Source of the DNA: JBAXQQ01 sp037131695
GTDB lineage: Bacteria; Armatimonadota; Hebobacteria; CAIYQO01
Assembly (NCBI GenBank): GCA_964638715.1
Contig: CAZWZF010000061.1
Coordinates: 1 to 26,847, forward strand
Direction: 5' to 3'
DNA: 26,847 nucleotides
Part shown: one piece after another, positions 15,516 to 21,988 of the stretch
How the letters are laid out: every line of letters starts with the position of its first letter
Numbering within the stretch: position 1 is the stretch's first letter
Notes under the pieces: model-generated
What the model saw: the letters and a program-made list of their open reading frames with translations, nothing else
Told to the model about the DNA's origin: nothing
Databases searched by the model: none
Made by a program: the position numbers and the translations under genes

Positions 15516-16268
15516 ATGGCAATCGATTTCATAAAATTTAATGAAGCAGAAACAGAGATAATCGGCCAATTGGACGCGGCCAGGCTGCCCTTGCATATTG
15601 CGGTAATAATGGATGGCAATGGCAGATGGGCGACCAACCAGGGACTGCCGCGGGTGGTAGGGCATAACGCCGGCACCCAAAGCGTGCATGCCGCGGTGTC
15701 GTGCTGCCGCAACCTGGGAGTAAAATATCTTACCTTGTACTCATTTTCCACTGAAAACTGGACTCGGGAAGACTCGGAAGTCCATGCATTGATGGAGTTG
15801 ATGGAAGTACAACTGCGCCAGGAAACGGAATATCTGCATGGCCAGGGGGTCAGGGTGCTGCACCTGGGCAGAAAAACCGGCTTGCCCAAGCCATTGGTAG
15901 ATGCTATTTTAGATGCGGAAAAAATAACTGCTGATAATAAAGAATTGACATTGATACTGGCAATAAATTATTCCGGCCGCGCCGAATTGACTGACGCGGT
16001 GAAGGCAATCGTTTCATCCGGGATATCCGCTGAAGATATCAATGAAAAAACAATTGCAAACTCGTTATACCACCCAGACATACCCGACCCGGAGCTATTA
16101 ATACGCACCGCTGGCGAACAAAGGGTGAGCAATTATCTGCTATGGCAAATTGCCTATAGCGAGTTCTGGTTTACCAATAAATTATGGCCTGATTTTCGCG
16201 GCATCGATATACTGCAGGCCATCTATGATTATCAAAATAGGACCCGGAAATTCGGGGGGTTAGTATGA
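15516..16268 (+). CDS. uppS: Isoprenyl transferase (undecaprenyl diphosphate synthase)
   Basis: A 250-residue cis-prenyltransferase that condenses isopentenyl diphosphate units to undecaprenyl diphosphate, the lipid carrier for peptidoglycan and other envelope polymers. Conserved motifs are 'HIAVIMDGNGRWA' with catalytic Asp33, 'LTLYSFSTENW', 'LAINYSGRAEL', and 'LLIRTAGEQRVSNYLLWQIAY' with the diphosphate-binding Arg197 and Arg203. The last motif is usually RTGGE or RTSGE; here Ala199 replaces the small residue. AAGGA is 5 nt upstream of the ATG. The stop overlaps the cdsA start as ATGA, which implies translational coupling. Placement with cdsA is widely conserved in bacteria. Confidence 0.96.
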   Translation: MAIDFIKFNEAETEIIGQLDAARLPLHIAVIMDGNGRWATNQGLPRVVGHNAGTQSVHAAVSCCRNLGVKYLTLYSFSTENWTREDSEVHALMELMEVQLRQETEYLHGQGVRVLHLGRKTGLPKPLVDAILDAEKITADNKELTLILAINYSGRAELTDAVKAIVSSGISAEDINEKTIANSLYHPDIPDPELLIRTAGEQRVSNYLLWQIAYSEFWFTNKLWPDFRGIDILQAIYDYQNRTRKFGGLV

Positions 16269-17137
16269 ACGCTTTCATTAAGAGACTGCTCACCTCCGCG
16301 GTGGGAATCCCAATAATTGTTCTTTTTCACTGGTGGAATTCGGTTTATCGCCATCATGGTTACGGCGACGATATCCCTTTGCTTATTTTAGTGATGATTA
16401 TCGCCTGCGCCAGTGGGTGGGAATCTGCAAACCTGGTTAACCATAAAACCAACAATGTCGTTTCGCGCTGGAACGGCGTTTATGGTGCAATTCTTTTACC
16501 GCTCCTTGCCCACTCCATAAATATTCAGGGGAATGACCACCTGGGAATGACTATTGACTCCATCGGCGGCGCACTGGCATTCATGCTGTTATTCCTGGGG
16601 ATATGGGGAGATGTCGAGAAACACGGTATTCAGGCATTGAAAGCCAACCTGATATTGTTGGGTATTACTCAGTTCGTCGGCCTGGCAATGATGTCATTCA
16701 TATTAATCACCTTCCTGCCGACAGCCGAAGCCGGTACCCTGATGATGTTCGCGGCAATTTTTGCCTGCGACAGCGGGGCATACCTGGCGGGATCACACAT
16801 TGGCGGCAAACCGCTGGCGCCGCAAATAAGTCCCAAAAAGACCATATCCGGCGCAATAGTAGGCCTGGTCTGCGCAATTGGCATAGCGATGGTATGTAAA
16901 AATCTGCCTCGTTTTGGCGACAGATTCAGCTATATGGATATGGCGCTGATCGGCGCGGGAATTGGCATCCTGGGACAAATCGGCGACCTCTTCGAATCAT
17001 ATTTCAAACGCTGGGCAGCGGTAAAAGACAGCGGCGACGCAATCCCCGGCCACGGCGGCTTCCTCGACCGTTTCGACAGCACATTCCTGGTAACCCCATT
17101 CCTGTTCCTGTGCCTGAAATACCTGATAGCGCCGTAA
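16265..17137 (+). CDS. cdsA: Phosphatidate cytidylyltransferase (CDP-diacylglycerol synthase)
   Basis: A 290-residue integral membrane enzyme that makes CDP-diacylglycerol from phosphatidate and CTP, the entry to all phospholipid head groups. About seven or eight hydrophobic helices are visible. The family signature near the C-terminus is intact: 'FKRWAAVKDSGDAIPGHGGF' followed by 'LDRFDS' at about 247-272. The conserved 'DSGAYLAGSHIGG' and 'SPKKTISGAIVG' blocks are also present. The gene overlaps uppS by 4 nt, and a GGGGGG run ends 5 nt before its ATG as a ribosome-binding site. dxr and the Bam genes, often the next in this cluster, are not present; the strand changes after a repeat. Confidence 0.96.
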   Translation: MNAFIKRLLTSAVGIPIIVLFHWWNSVYRHHGYGDDIPLLILVMIIACASGWESANLVNHKTNNVVSRWNGVYGAILLPLLAHSINIQGNDHLGMTIDSIGGALAFMLLFLGIWGDVEKHGIQALKANLILLGITQFVGLAMMSFILITFLPTAEAGTLMMFAAIFACDSGAYLAGSHIGGKPLAPQISPKKTISGAIVGLVCAIGIAMVCKNLPRFGDRFSYMDMALIGAGIGILGQIGDLFESYFKRWAAVKDSGDAIPGHGGFLDRFDSTFLVTPFLFLCLKYLIAP

Positions 17138-17151
17138 ATCCAATAAATTTG

Positions 17152-17340
17152 ATTAGAGATTAGGTGTTAGGTTTTAGGGTCATTAGTTTGCAGGTAGGTC
17201 ACTTCGACAAACTAATTGATCGAAAATATTGCCATAAAAGTAAACTCCCCTCCTTGCCAAGGAGGGGGCAGGGGGTGGTTTTCGACGATATGAAATCTTC
17301 ATTTTAAAATCATGACTTTTTTTGTTCTGATTGGATTTCT
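17152..17340 (-). repeat. Dispersed intergenic repeat, copy B (with CCCCTCCTT palindrome)
   Basis: Reverse-oriented relative of 1170-1378. On the minus strand it reads AACAAAAAAAGTCATGATTT, then CATATCGTCG. An inserted stretch of about 37 nt holds a perfect palindrome, then AGTTTACTTTTATGGCAATA, AAACTAATGACC and CCTAAAACCT follow. Copy A goes straight from ATCGTCGG to AGTTTAC, so the palindrome is an insertion in B or a deletion in A. It occupies the whole gap between cdsA and the next gene. Confidence 0.75.
17247..17267. repeat. REP-like palindrome inside repeat copy B
   Basis: CCCCTCCTT-GCC-AAGGAGGGG, a perfect 9-bp stem with a 3-nt loop, followed by GCAGGGGGTGGTT. There is no T-run, so it is not an obvious terminator for cdsA. 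Confidence 0.8.
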
Positions 17341-17341
17341 T

Positions 17342-17989
17342 TCATTTCTCAAAACTCTTCCTATCAAAGTCATACGTTTCTCCAGAACTTCTGGGAAACT
17401 TGAACGAATCTTCTATTCTGCTTTTGTCTGGTTTGCCATTTATAATTTCTTCCGAAGTATATAGAACTTTAACAGTATATTCATCGCACCAGGTTACAGA
17501 TTTAATAACATATTTTGGTGGAGTAAAATCAGGTACAAATTGACCACCACCTTTTGATGCTTGATCCGGTACATCAAATTGCGAGTTATCAATTTCCTTT
17601 TTAAAAAATATATCTTTTACAGCATAAAATTGATATGTTGTAGAATAAAGACCTGTTTCCTTAATAATTAATATGTTAGTATGGCTTGGAGATTTATAAA
17701 TATTTATTGACCCACATAATAGAAAAACCAATAAAAAAGAATAATAAGTGAAAGCGCACACTGCCAAAATTATAAGTGGGTAAAATAACCACATGTAAAA
17801 TTTTGTTAAAGGAACAACTGAGAAGGCAGACAATAGTGTTACTAATACAGAAATAAAGATTGCTCTATCATATATAAATTCAACTCCAAAAAGCGGCTTG
17901 CAATAAAAACAGATCGCAGTAAACAATATTGATGCAAAAAATAGAATCTGGAATATTTTCCTGGTGTAATATTTTATTTTATCAGTCAT
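17342..17989 (-). CDS. Membrane protein of unknown function
   Basis: A 215-residue protein that I cannot assign to a family. Three or more hydrophobic segments are visible in the first half (about 11-30, 40-60 and 64-95). They are followed by a soluble, probably extracytoplasmic domain of about 115 residues with the segments 'LYSTTYQFYAVKDIFFKKEID' and 'VTWCDEYTVKVLYTSEEI'. The gene is markedly AT-rich compared with the cdsA and moxR genes on either side, which may point to separate origin. AAGGA lies about 6 nt before the ATG at 17987-17989. Its 3' end abuts repeat copy B, so the last codons may derive from repeat sequence. Confidence 0.75.
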   Translation of the reverse strand: MTDKIKYYTRKIFQILFFASILFTAICFYCKPLFGVEFIYDRAIFISVLVTLLSAFSVVPLTKFYMWLFYPLIILAVCAFTYYSFLLVFLLCGSINIYKSPSHTNILIIKETGLYSTTYQFYAVKDIFFKKEIDNSQFDVPDQASKGGGQFVPDFTPPKYVIKSVTWCDEYTVKVLYTSEEIINGKPDKSRIEDSFKFPRSSGETYDFDRKSFEK

Positions 17990-18075
17990 TGCTTATCCTT
18001 TTTTTAACATCATTCTTATCAAATATACTTTTGCATAATAACCAGCTATATTGATTCCTTATTCCTGCCGTCATA

Positions 18076-18095
18076 AGACGCAAAATATTGCGTCT
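18076..18095. repeat. REP-like palindrome (AGACGCAA family)
   Basis: AGACGCAA-AATA-TTGCGTCT, a perfect 8-bp stem with a 4-nt loop, followed by CTACA. It is the first of three palindromes in the roughly 290-nt gap between the unknown membrane gene and moxR. Confidence 0.75.
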
Positions 18096-18132
18096 CTACA
18101 TGTCTTCTTTCTCTTCACCCGAGAGGTGGCCA

Positions 18133-18145
18133 GAGCGTCCCGCTC
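18133..18145. repeat. Short palindrome
   Basis: GAGCG-TCC-CGCTC, a perfect 5-bp stem. Alone it is unremarkable, but it lies between two stronger palindromes. Confidence 0.45.
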
Positions 18146-18201
18146 GGAAAAAGGAAGAACCTGAAATTAATTTATCGCTTAGTATTATCTTACGCAGTTA
18201 A

Positions 18202-18220
18202 CGTCACCGGGACGGTGACG
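18202..18220. repeat. REP-like palindrome (CGTCACCG family)
   Basis: CGTCACCG-GGA-CGGTGACG, a perfect 8-bp stem with a 3-nt loop, ending just before a long pyrimidine tract. Confidence 0.75.
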
Positions 18221-18225
18221 CCACG

Positions 18226-18281
18226 TTTTCTCTCTTCTCTCTTCTCTACTCTCTCTTCTCTCCTTTCTCTTCTCTCTTCTT
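18226..18281. repeat. Pyrimidine-only tract abutting the moxR stop codon
   Basis: About 55 nt of T and C, with a single A at 18248, built from irregular TCTCTTC units. It ends at the moxR stop codon, so the moxR mRNA would carry a purine-only GAGAAGA-rich 3' end. Confidence 0.85.
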
Positions 18282-19287
18282 ATACTATCGCTTCGCTGGC
18301 GTTTTTGGCGGTTATTTTTTCGGTTAATTCGTCGATGATTACGTCGGGTTTTATGCCTTCTGCCTCGCCTTCGAAGTTGAGGATTATTCGGTGGCGGAGA
18401 ACTGGTTTTACTATTTGCAGGATATCGTCCATTGATACATGGAGCCTGCCATTCATGAGGGCATTCACCTTGCCGCCCAGCACCAGGGATTGCGCGCCGC
18501 GGGGACTGCTGCCGTAACGGACGAATTGTTTCACCAGGCTGCTGGCGTTTTCGTCGTCGGGGTGGGTGCCCAGCACCATATTAACAGCAAATTCCTGGAT
18601 GTGTGGGGCAATAGGGAATTCGCGGACGAACTGTTTTATCTCCAGCATTTTTTCGCCATTCATCACCGGCTGGGCGTGGTTATCCGCGGTGGTGGTGGTG
18701 CGTCCCAGGATTGCCGACATATCTTCGCGGGTGGGGAAACCTACCAGCAGTTTCATCATAAAGCGGTCAAGTTGCGCCTCGGGGAGCGGGTAAGTGCCTT
18801 CCTGCTCGATGGGGTTTTGGGTGGCAAGGACAAAAAACGGCTCCGGCAGTTTGCGCACTACGCCGCTGACGGTAACGGAATGTTCCTGCATCGCCTCTAA
18901 CATGGCGGATTGCGTCTTGGGGGTGGCGCGGTTGATTTCGTCAGCAAGGATGATGCTGGCAAAAATCGGCCCGGGTTGGAACTGGAAAAATCTCCTTCCA
19001 TTCTCGTCTTCCGCCAGAATATTGGTGCCGGTAATGTCAGACGGCATCAGGTCGGGGGTGAACTGGACACGGGCAAATTGCAGGTGCAACGCCTCGGAGA
19101 TTGTGCGCACCAGCATCGTTTTCCCCAGTCCCGGCATGCCTTCCAAAAGGCTGTGGCCGCCGGCGAAAATAGATACCAGCAGGTTTTGCACCAGTTCGGT
19201 CTGGCCAACAATTACTTTGCCAATTTCCGCACGCATCGCTTCAATCTCTGCGGCGTATTGGGCAGCTTTTTCTTCCACGCTCATCAT
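18280..19287 (-). CDS. MoxR-family AAA+ ATPase
   Basis: A 335-residue ATPase of the MoxR group, chaperone-like AAA+ proteins that usually act with von Willebrand A or DUF58 proteins in maturation of enzymes or surface complexes. Walker A is GMPGLGKT at 50-57 and Walker B is 'IILADEINRA' with Asp116/Glu117. Sensor 1 Asn158 is in 'VLATQNPIEQEGTYPLPEAQLDRF', the family hallmark. The C-terminal lid is present. GAGG is 5 nt before the ATG at 19285-19287. It is the last gene of a minus-strand run, 193 nt after the FHA gene, with a long hairpin between. The usual DUF58/VWA partners are not visible downstream. Confidence 0.93.
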   Translation of the reverse strand: MMSVEEKAAQYAAEIEAMRAEIGKVIVGQTELVQNLLVSIFAGGHSLLEGMPGLGKTMLVRTISEALHLQFARVQFTPDLMPSDITGTNILAEDENGRRFFQFQPGPIFASIILADEINRATPKTQSAMLEAMQEHSVTVSGVVRKLPEPFFVLATQNPIEQEGTYPLPEAQLDRFMMKLLVGFPTREDMSAILGRTTTTADNHAQPVMNGEKMLEIKQFVREFPIAPHIQEFAVNMVLGTHPDDENASSLVKQFVRYGSSPRGAQSLVLGGKVNALMNGRLHVSMDDILQIVKPVLRHRIILNFEGEAEGIKPDVIIDELTEKITAKNASEAIV

Positions 19288-19357
19288 TTTTTCCTCTTTA
19301 TAATCTATCCGAAAATAGCGAATGGGATAACGATTTTTAGAATATTGCCAGATGTAT

Positions 19358-19442
19358 TATTCACCGCGAAAGAACACAAAAACCGCAAAAGAAAAGCTTA
19401 TAAAAAAACTCTTTTGTGTTCTTTGCGTTCCTTTGTGGTGAA
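19358..19442. repeat. Long imperfect inverted repeat between FHA gene and moxR
   Basis: The left arm begins ATTCACCGCGAAAGAACACA (about 19358-19395). The reverse complement of the right arm (about 19408-19442) begins ATTCACCACAAAGGAACGCA. The arms are about 35 nt with several mismatches and a short AT-rich loop. The sequence resembles a widespread 'TTCACCACAAAG' intergenic palindrome. It could fold in the operon's mRNA. Confidence 0.7.
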
Positions 19443-19480
19443 TATCCTATCATTTTATTGTAATCAGACATAATATCATC

Positions 19481-19930
19481 TCACGCGTATCTGAAAATAA
19501 GTTTATATATTCCGACACCTATTTCATCGCGGTCATGCAACTCTTCCTGCCCTACCAGCATTTCGCCGTTGAGCATGGTTCCGTTAGTGCTGCCAAGGTC
19601 GCTGATGTAAAATATCCCTTCCAGGTGGCGAATCATCGCGTGACGGCGGGAGACCGTGCTGCCGGCGAGGGCTATCGAGCAATCTTCGCGGCGGCCGATG
19701 ATGACTTCTTCATTGCTCAATTCGTAATTTTCTTCCACCTTTTCACCGGTGAAATCGAGGAGCCACAGCCGCGCCAGCCGGGTGCGCGGTACCGCGCCGA
19801 TAGTGGCGTCCAGCAGACGAATGATTACCGTTTCTTCCGGCGCGCTGGGAGCACTCAGCGGCTTGCCGCAGCTTTTGCAAAACTTATGATCAGCGGCATT
19901 TTCCACCGCGCAATAGGCACATTTTATCAT
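19481..19930 (-). CDS. FHA-domain protein with N-terminal zinc ribbon
   Basis: A 149-residue protein. A zinc ribbon (Cys4-x2-Cys7 and Cys18-x2-Cys21) is followed by a proline-rich stretch. The FHA domain spans about 55-148 and contains 'IIGRREDCSIAL', 'STVSRRHAMI' and 'ISDLGSTNGTMLNGE', which are the phosphothreonine-binding loops. FHA domains read threonine phosphorylation and assemble complexes downstream of Ser/Thr kinases. No Ser/Thr kinase is in the window. The start codon overlaps the pilin gene's stop by 4 nt (ATGA), so the two are translationally coupled. Next on the strand is moxR, a pairing that is common in other genomes. Confidence 0.92.
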   Translation of the reverse strand: MIKCAYCAVENAADHKFCKSCGKPLSAPSAPEETVIIRLLDATIGAVPRTRLARLWLLDFTGEKVEENYELSNEEVIIGRREDCSIALAGSTVSRRHAMIRHLEGIFYISDLGSTNGTMLNGEMLVGQEELHDRDEIGVGIYKLIFRYA

Positions 19931-20931
19931 TGTCCGATTATCTCGATATTATCGATTCCCCACTGTGCGGTACCAGTCAACCCGGAAGCATTGAAACTCA
20001 ACGCAAGAGTTTTCGCATCATGCGGGATACTGCTGCTGATTCTATACAGCGCGTCTTTCGGGTAACCAAGACCATTTACCAGCATGGCGCCGGTATTCCC
20101 CGCGTTACTTGCCGGAATATCACCAGGGTACGCCTGTACCATGGTTGGTTCGGTGGAAAATGATGAGTTGATAATATTTTTACCGCCGACTACGGTCACT
20201 TGCATCTGGCATGGTCCGGTGTTGCCGGTCCAATTGCCGATGACAAGCAAGTCAAATGATATTGATAAACTGGTATGGGTTGGCAAACCCGTCAGGTTGA
20301 GCGATACCGTGCTGTTAGTGAACGGGCCAAGGAATTTTCTTGCACCGGCAGGTGTCGTGCCGGTGGTTGTCTGCGACCATTCAGAGCCAACCGAAGTCTC
20401 AAAATTCTCGCGATAGCCAAATCCCTTCAGTGATAAATCGTTATCGACATGGCCATCGACAAACCCGCATAATGCGTGATTAAAATGCCGTTTTTCCATA
20501 TCTACGCCGGTATACATTAGATTTGCGTAGGTTACTTCCGGGGTTGTAGTAGACGCATGAGCACCATCGCAAATCATCAAAAAAGAAGTTGGATCGTCTA
20601 TTTGACCTTCGGACATGTCGCATAATAAACGGTTAAATACATAAGCGTTGGCGGTAGCTCTTCCCTTTGTCGGGCATCTCAAGATATCCTGATCAATCTG
20701 CAAAGATGTCCATACGCTTGCCGAGTCGGGATATGTCTCTTCATGGTCCTGTATCCACATCTGGGTGTATTGTACAATTTGCCGTTGATTAGAAAGACAA
20801 GTAGTTTGCCGCGCTTTTTCTTTGGCACGGCTATATACCGGCATCAACATGGATGCCAGAGTGGCAATAATAGAAATTACCACCAGCAATTCAATTAACG
20901 TAAATCCAGATTTCCGCATGCGCGTCTCCAT
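19927..20931 (-). CDS. Type IV pilin-like/pseudopilin fused to a C-terminal beta-sandwich
   Basis: A 334-residue protein. The prepilin N-terminus has the cleavage site Gly9|Phe10, Glu14 of mature position 5, and the hydrophobic helix 'FTLIELLVVISIIATLASML'. A pilin-like domain carries the H-X9-DG box (His149, Asp159-Gly160, 'CGFVDGHV'). A 160-residue beta-rich domain follows (about 175-334) that resembles the lectin-like segments of secreted proteins: 'FETSVGSEWSQ', 'VSLNLTGLPTHTSLSISFDL', 'QWGIDNIEI'. Ordinary H-X9-DG pilins end shortly after the box, so this is a fusion. I use the ATG at 20931; an ATG at 20919 with GGAG 6 nt upstream is also plausible. The start lies 1 nt after the upstream gene's stop. 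Confidence 0.9.
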   Translation of the reverse strand: METRMRKSGFTLIELLVVISIIATLASMLMPVYSRAKEKARQTTCLSNQRQIVQYTQMWIQDHEETYPDSASVWTSLQIDQDILRCPTKGRATANAYVFNRLLCDMSEGQIDDPTSFLMICDGAHASTTTPEVTYANLMYTGVDMEKRHFNHALCGFVDGHVDNDLSLKGFGYRENFETSVGSEWSQTTTGTTPAGARKFLGPFTNSTVSLNLTGLPTHTSLSISFDLLVIGNWTGNTGPCQMQVTVVGGKNIINSSFSTEPTMVQAYPGDIPASNAGNTGAMLVNGLGYPKDALYRISSSIPHDAKTLALSFNASGLTGTAQWGIDNIEIIGQ

Positions 20932-20932
20932 T

Positions 20933-21532
20933 TCATCGACCTCCGGGAGTGAATCCCTTGGGTGCCGATACCTTTTGTGGTGCTACAGGCTGCCAATTGC
21001 CGCCTTTTTTAAAGAACCAGTTCCATGGTTCGAATAAAAACAGGAATAATGCCAGCACCACCACTGCAATAGTAATACGCACAATCATTTTCGCGCGTTG
21101 CGGAGTATTAACATACGAGTGAAACTTATTGTATTGTTCGCCGACAACTTCAGCATCCGGCAGCTTGCCGATATTAACATGCGGCATATTAACCGTCGGC
21201 ATTTTTACAGTGGGCATATTGGGGAGATGAATCTTCTTTTTTCCAGCGGCAGGTTCTTCAACCGGCGCGGTTTCCTCTATCAGGCCTTCCAATTTATCGC
21301 GGACATCAGGCGATGGCTGCAACTGGTCAGCTTTCAGGTATGCTGCCGCGGCGTCTTCGCGTTTTCCCGCTAATAATAACAAATCACCAATTATTATATA
21401 TATTGGCGCATTTGCCACATCATCAGGAGCGTCATCAGTGATTTTCTTATACAAGCTGGCCGCCACTTCATACAAACCGGCTTCCTGCATACGATTCGCC
21501 TGGGCTACCATCGCTTCACGGTCAATTGCCAT
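20933..21532 (-). CDS. TPR-like protein with one membrane helix
   Basis: A 199-residue protein. An N-terminal helical TPR-like region (about 1-80; 'MQEAGLYEVAASLYKKITDDAP', 'AGKREDAAAAYLKADQLQP') is followed by an acidic/proline linker. A short tandem repeat of MPTVK/MPTVN/MPHVN lies at about 105-120. One membrane helix is at about 148-168 and a basic, proline-rich tail follows. The open frame extends back to 21649, but that part is AT-rich with no family-like sequence. The ATG at 21530-21532 fits better, although its ribosome-binding site (GGGT) is only moderate. It is the first gene of the TPR-pilin-FHA-MoxR run, and the tightly linked pilin suggests a shared role in assembly or secretion. 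Confidence 0.82.
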   Translation of the reverse strand: MAIDREAMVAQANRMQEAGLYEVAASLYKKITDDAPDDVANAPIYIIIGDLLLLAGKREDAAAAYLKADQLQPSPDVRDKLEGLIEETAPVEEPAAGKKKIHLPNMPTVKMPTVNMPHVNIGKLPDAEVVGEQYNKFHSYVNTPQRAKMIVRITIAVVVLALFLFLFEPWNWFFKKGGNWQPVAPQKVSAPKGFTPGGR

Positions 21533-21677
21533 TGTATACCCACTCTCACTTTGAAAAAATCGAAAAATACTGTTTCTAACAATATTAATTAGTATTCCAT
21601 ATTTTAGCAATTTTTTACATTTTTGGTAAGAGTGGCAGCAAGTGGGCATAAGTTCAGTTTTTATAGATTACCTTTTT

Positions 21678-21796
21678 CACATCGATTAATAGGATAAAAA
21701 GATTTAATATTAAATTTATGAAAGAATTGCGATAATATCTATTTTTAAACTATCTACTTCAACAATTATATCCTTTATATCCTATTAATTGATGTG
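21678..21796. repeat. MITE-like inverted-repeat pair upstream of the first kinase
   Basis: The left arm CACATCGATTAATAGGATAA (from 21678) and the reverse complement of the right arm, CACATCAATTAATAGGATAT (to 21796), match over about 25 nt with few differences and one gap. About 65 nt of AT-rich DNA lies between them. The arm sequence recurs in the inverted repeat at 7051-7112, and the outer TTGATGT end also occurs in copy C of the other family. The 455-nt gap between the divergent genes (21533-21988) holds this, the next palindrome, and no credible gene. Confidence 0.65.
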
Positions 21797-21807
21797 AAAA
21801 TTAGTTG

Positions 21808-21829
21808 GGAATGCCGTCCCCGGCATTCC
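21808..21829. repeat. REP-like palindrome (GGAATGCCG family)
   Basis: GGAATGCCG-TCCC-CGGCATTCC, a perfect 9-bp stem with a 4-nt loop. It is a stronger relative of the palindrome at 12238-12257 and lies upstream of the first kinase gene. Confidence 0.8.
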
Positions 21830-21988
21830 GCATCTCAGGCCTAACTAACAATAAATAAGAAAAATTCGTATATTATTTCATCAATCTTTATGATATCTTG
21901 TAAAAGTATCTTTGTCTATTATGGATGGGCGATAATATTTCAATGAAAATAGTATCGTATTTGATGCATTTTGGAAGGGGTGGACATC

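Noticed and set aside
17241..17275. CCCCTCCTT hairpin as the cdsA terminator
   Set aside because: The stem is strong but is followed by GCAGGGGG, not a T-run, and its position inside repeat copy B explains it as an inserted palindrome.
18439..19473. Several long plus-strand frames opposite moxR
   Set aside because: They lie antisense to the MoxR coding sequence, have no family features, and lack sensible starts.
21533..21649. 39-residue N-terminal extension of the TPR protein
   Set aside because: The stretch is AT-rich, lacks family resemblance, and the ATG at 21532 begins a sensible helical domain.
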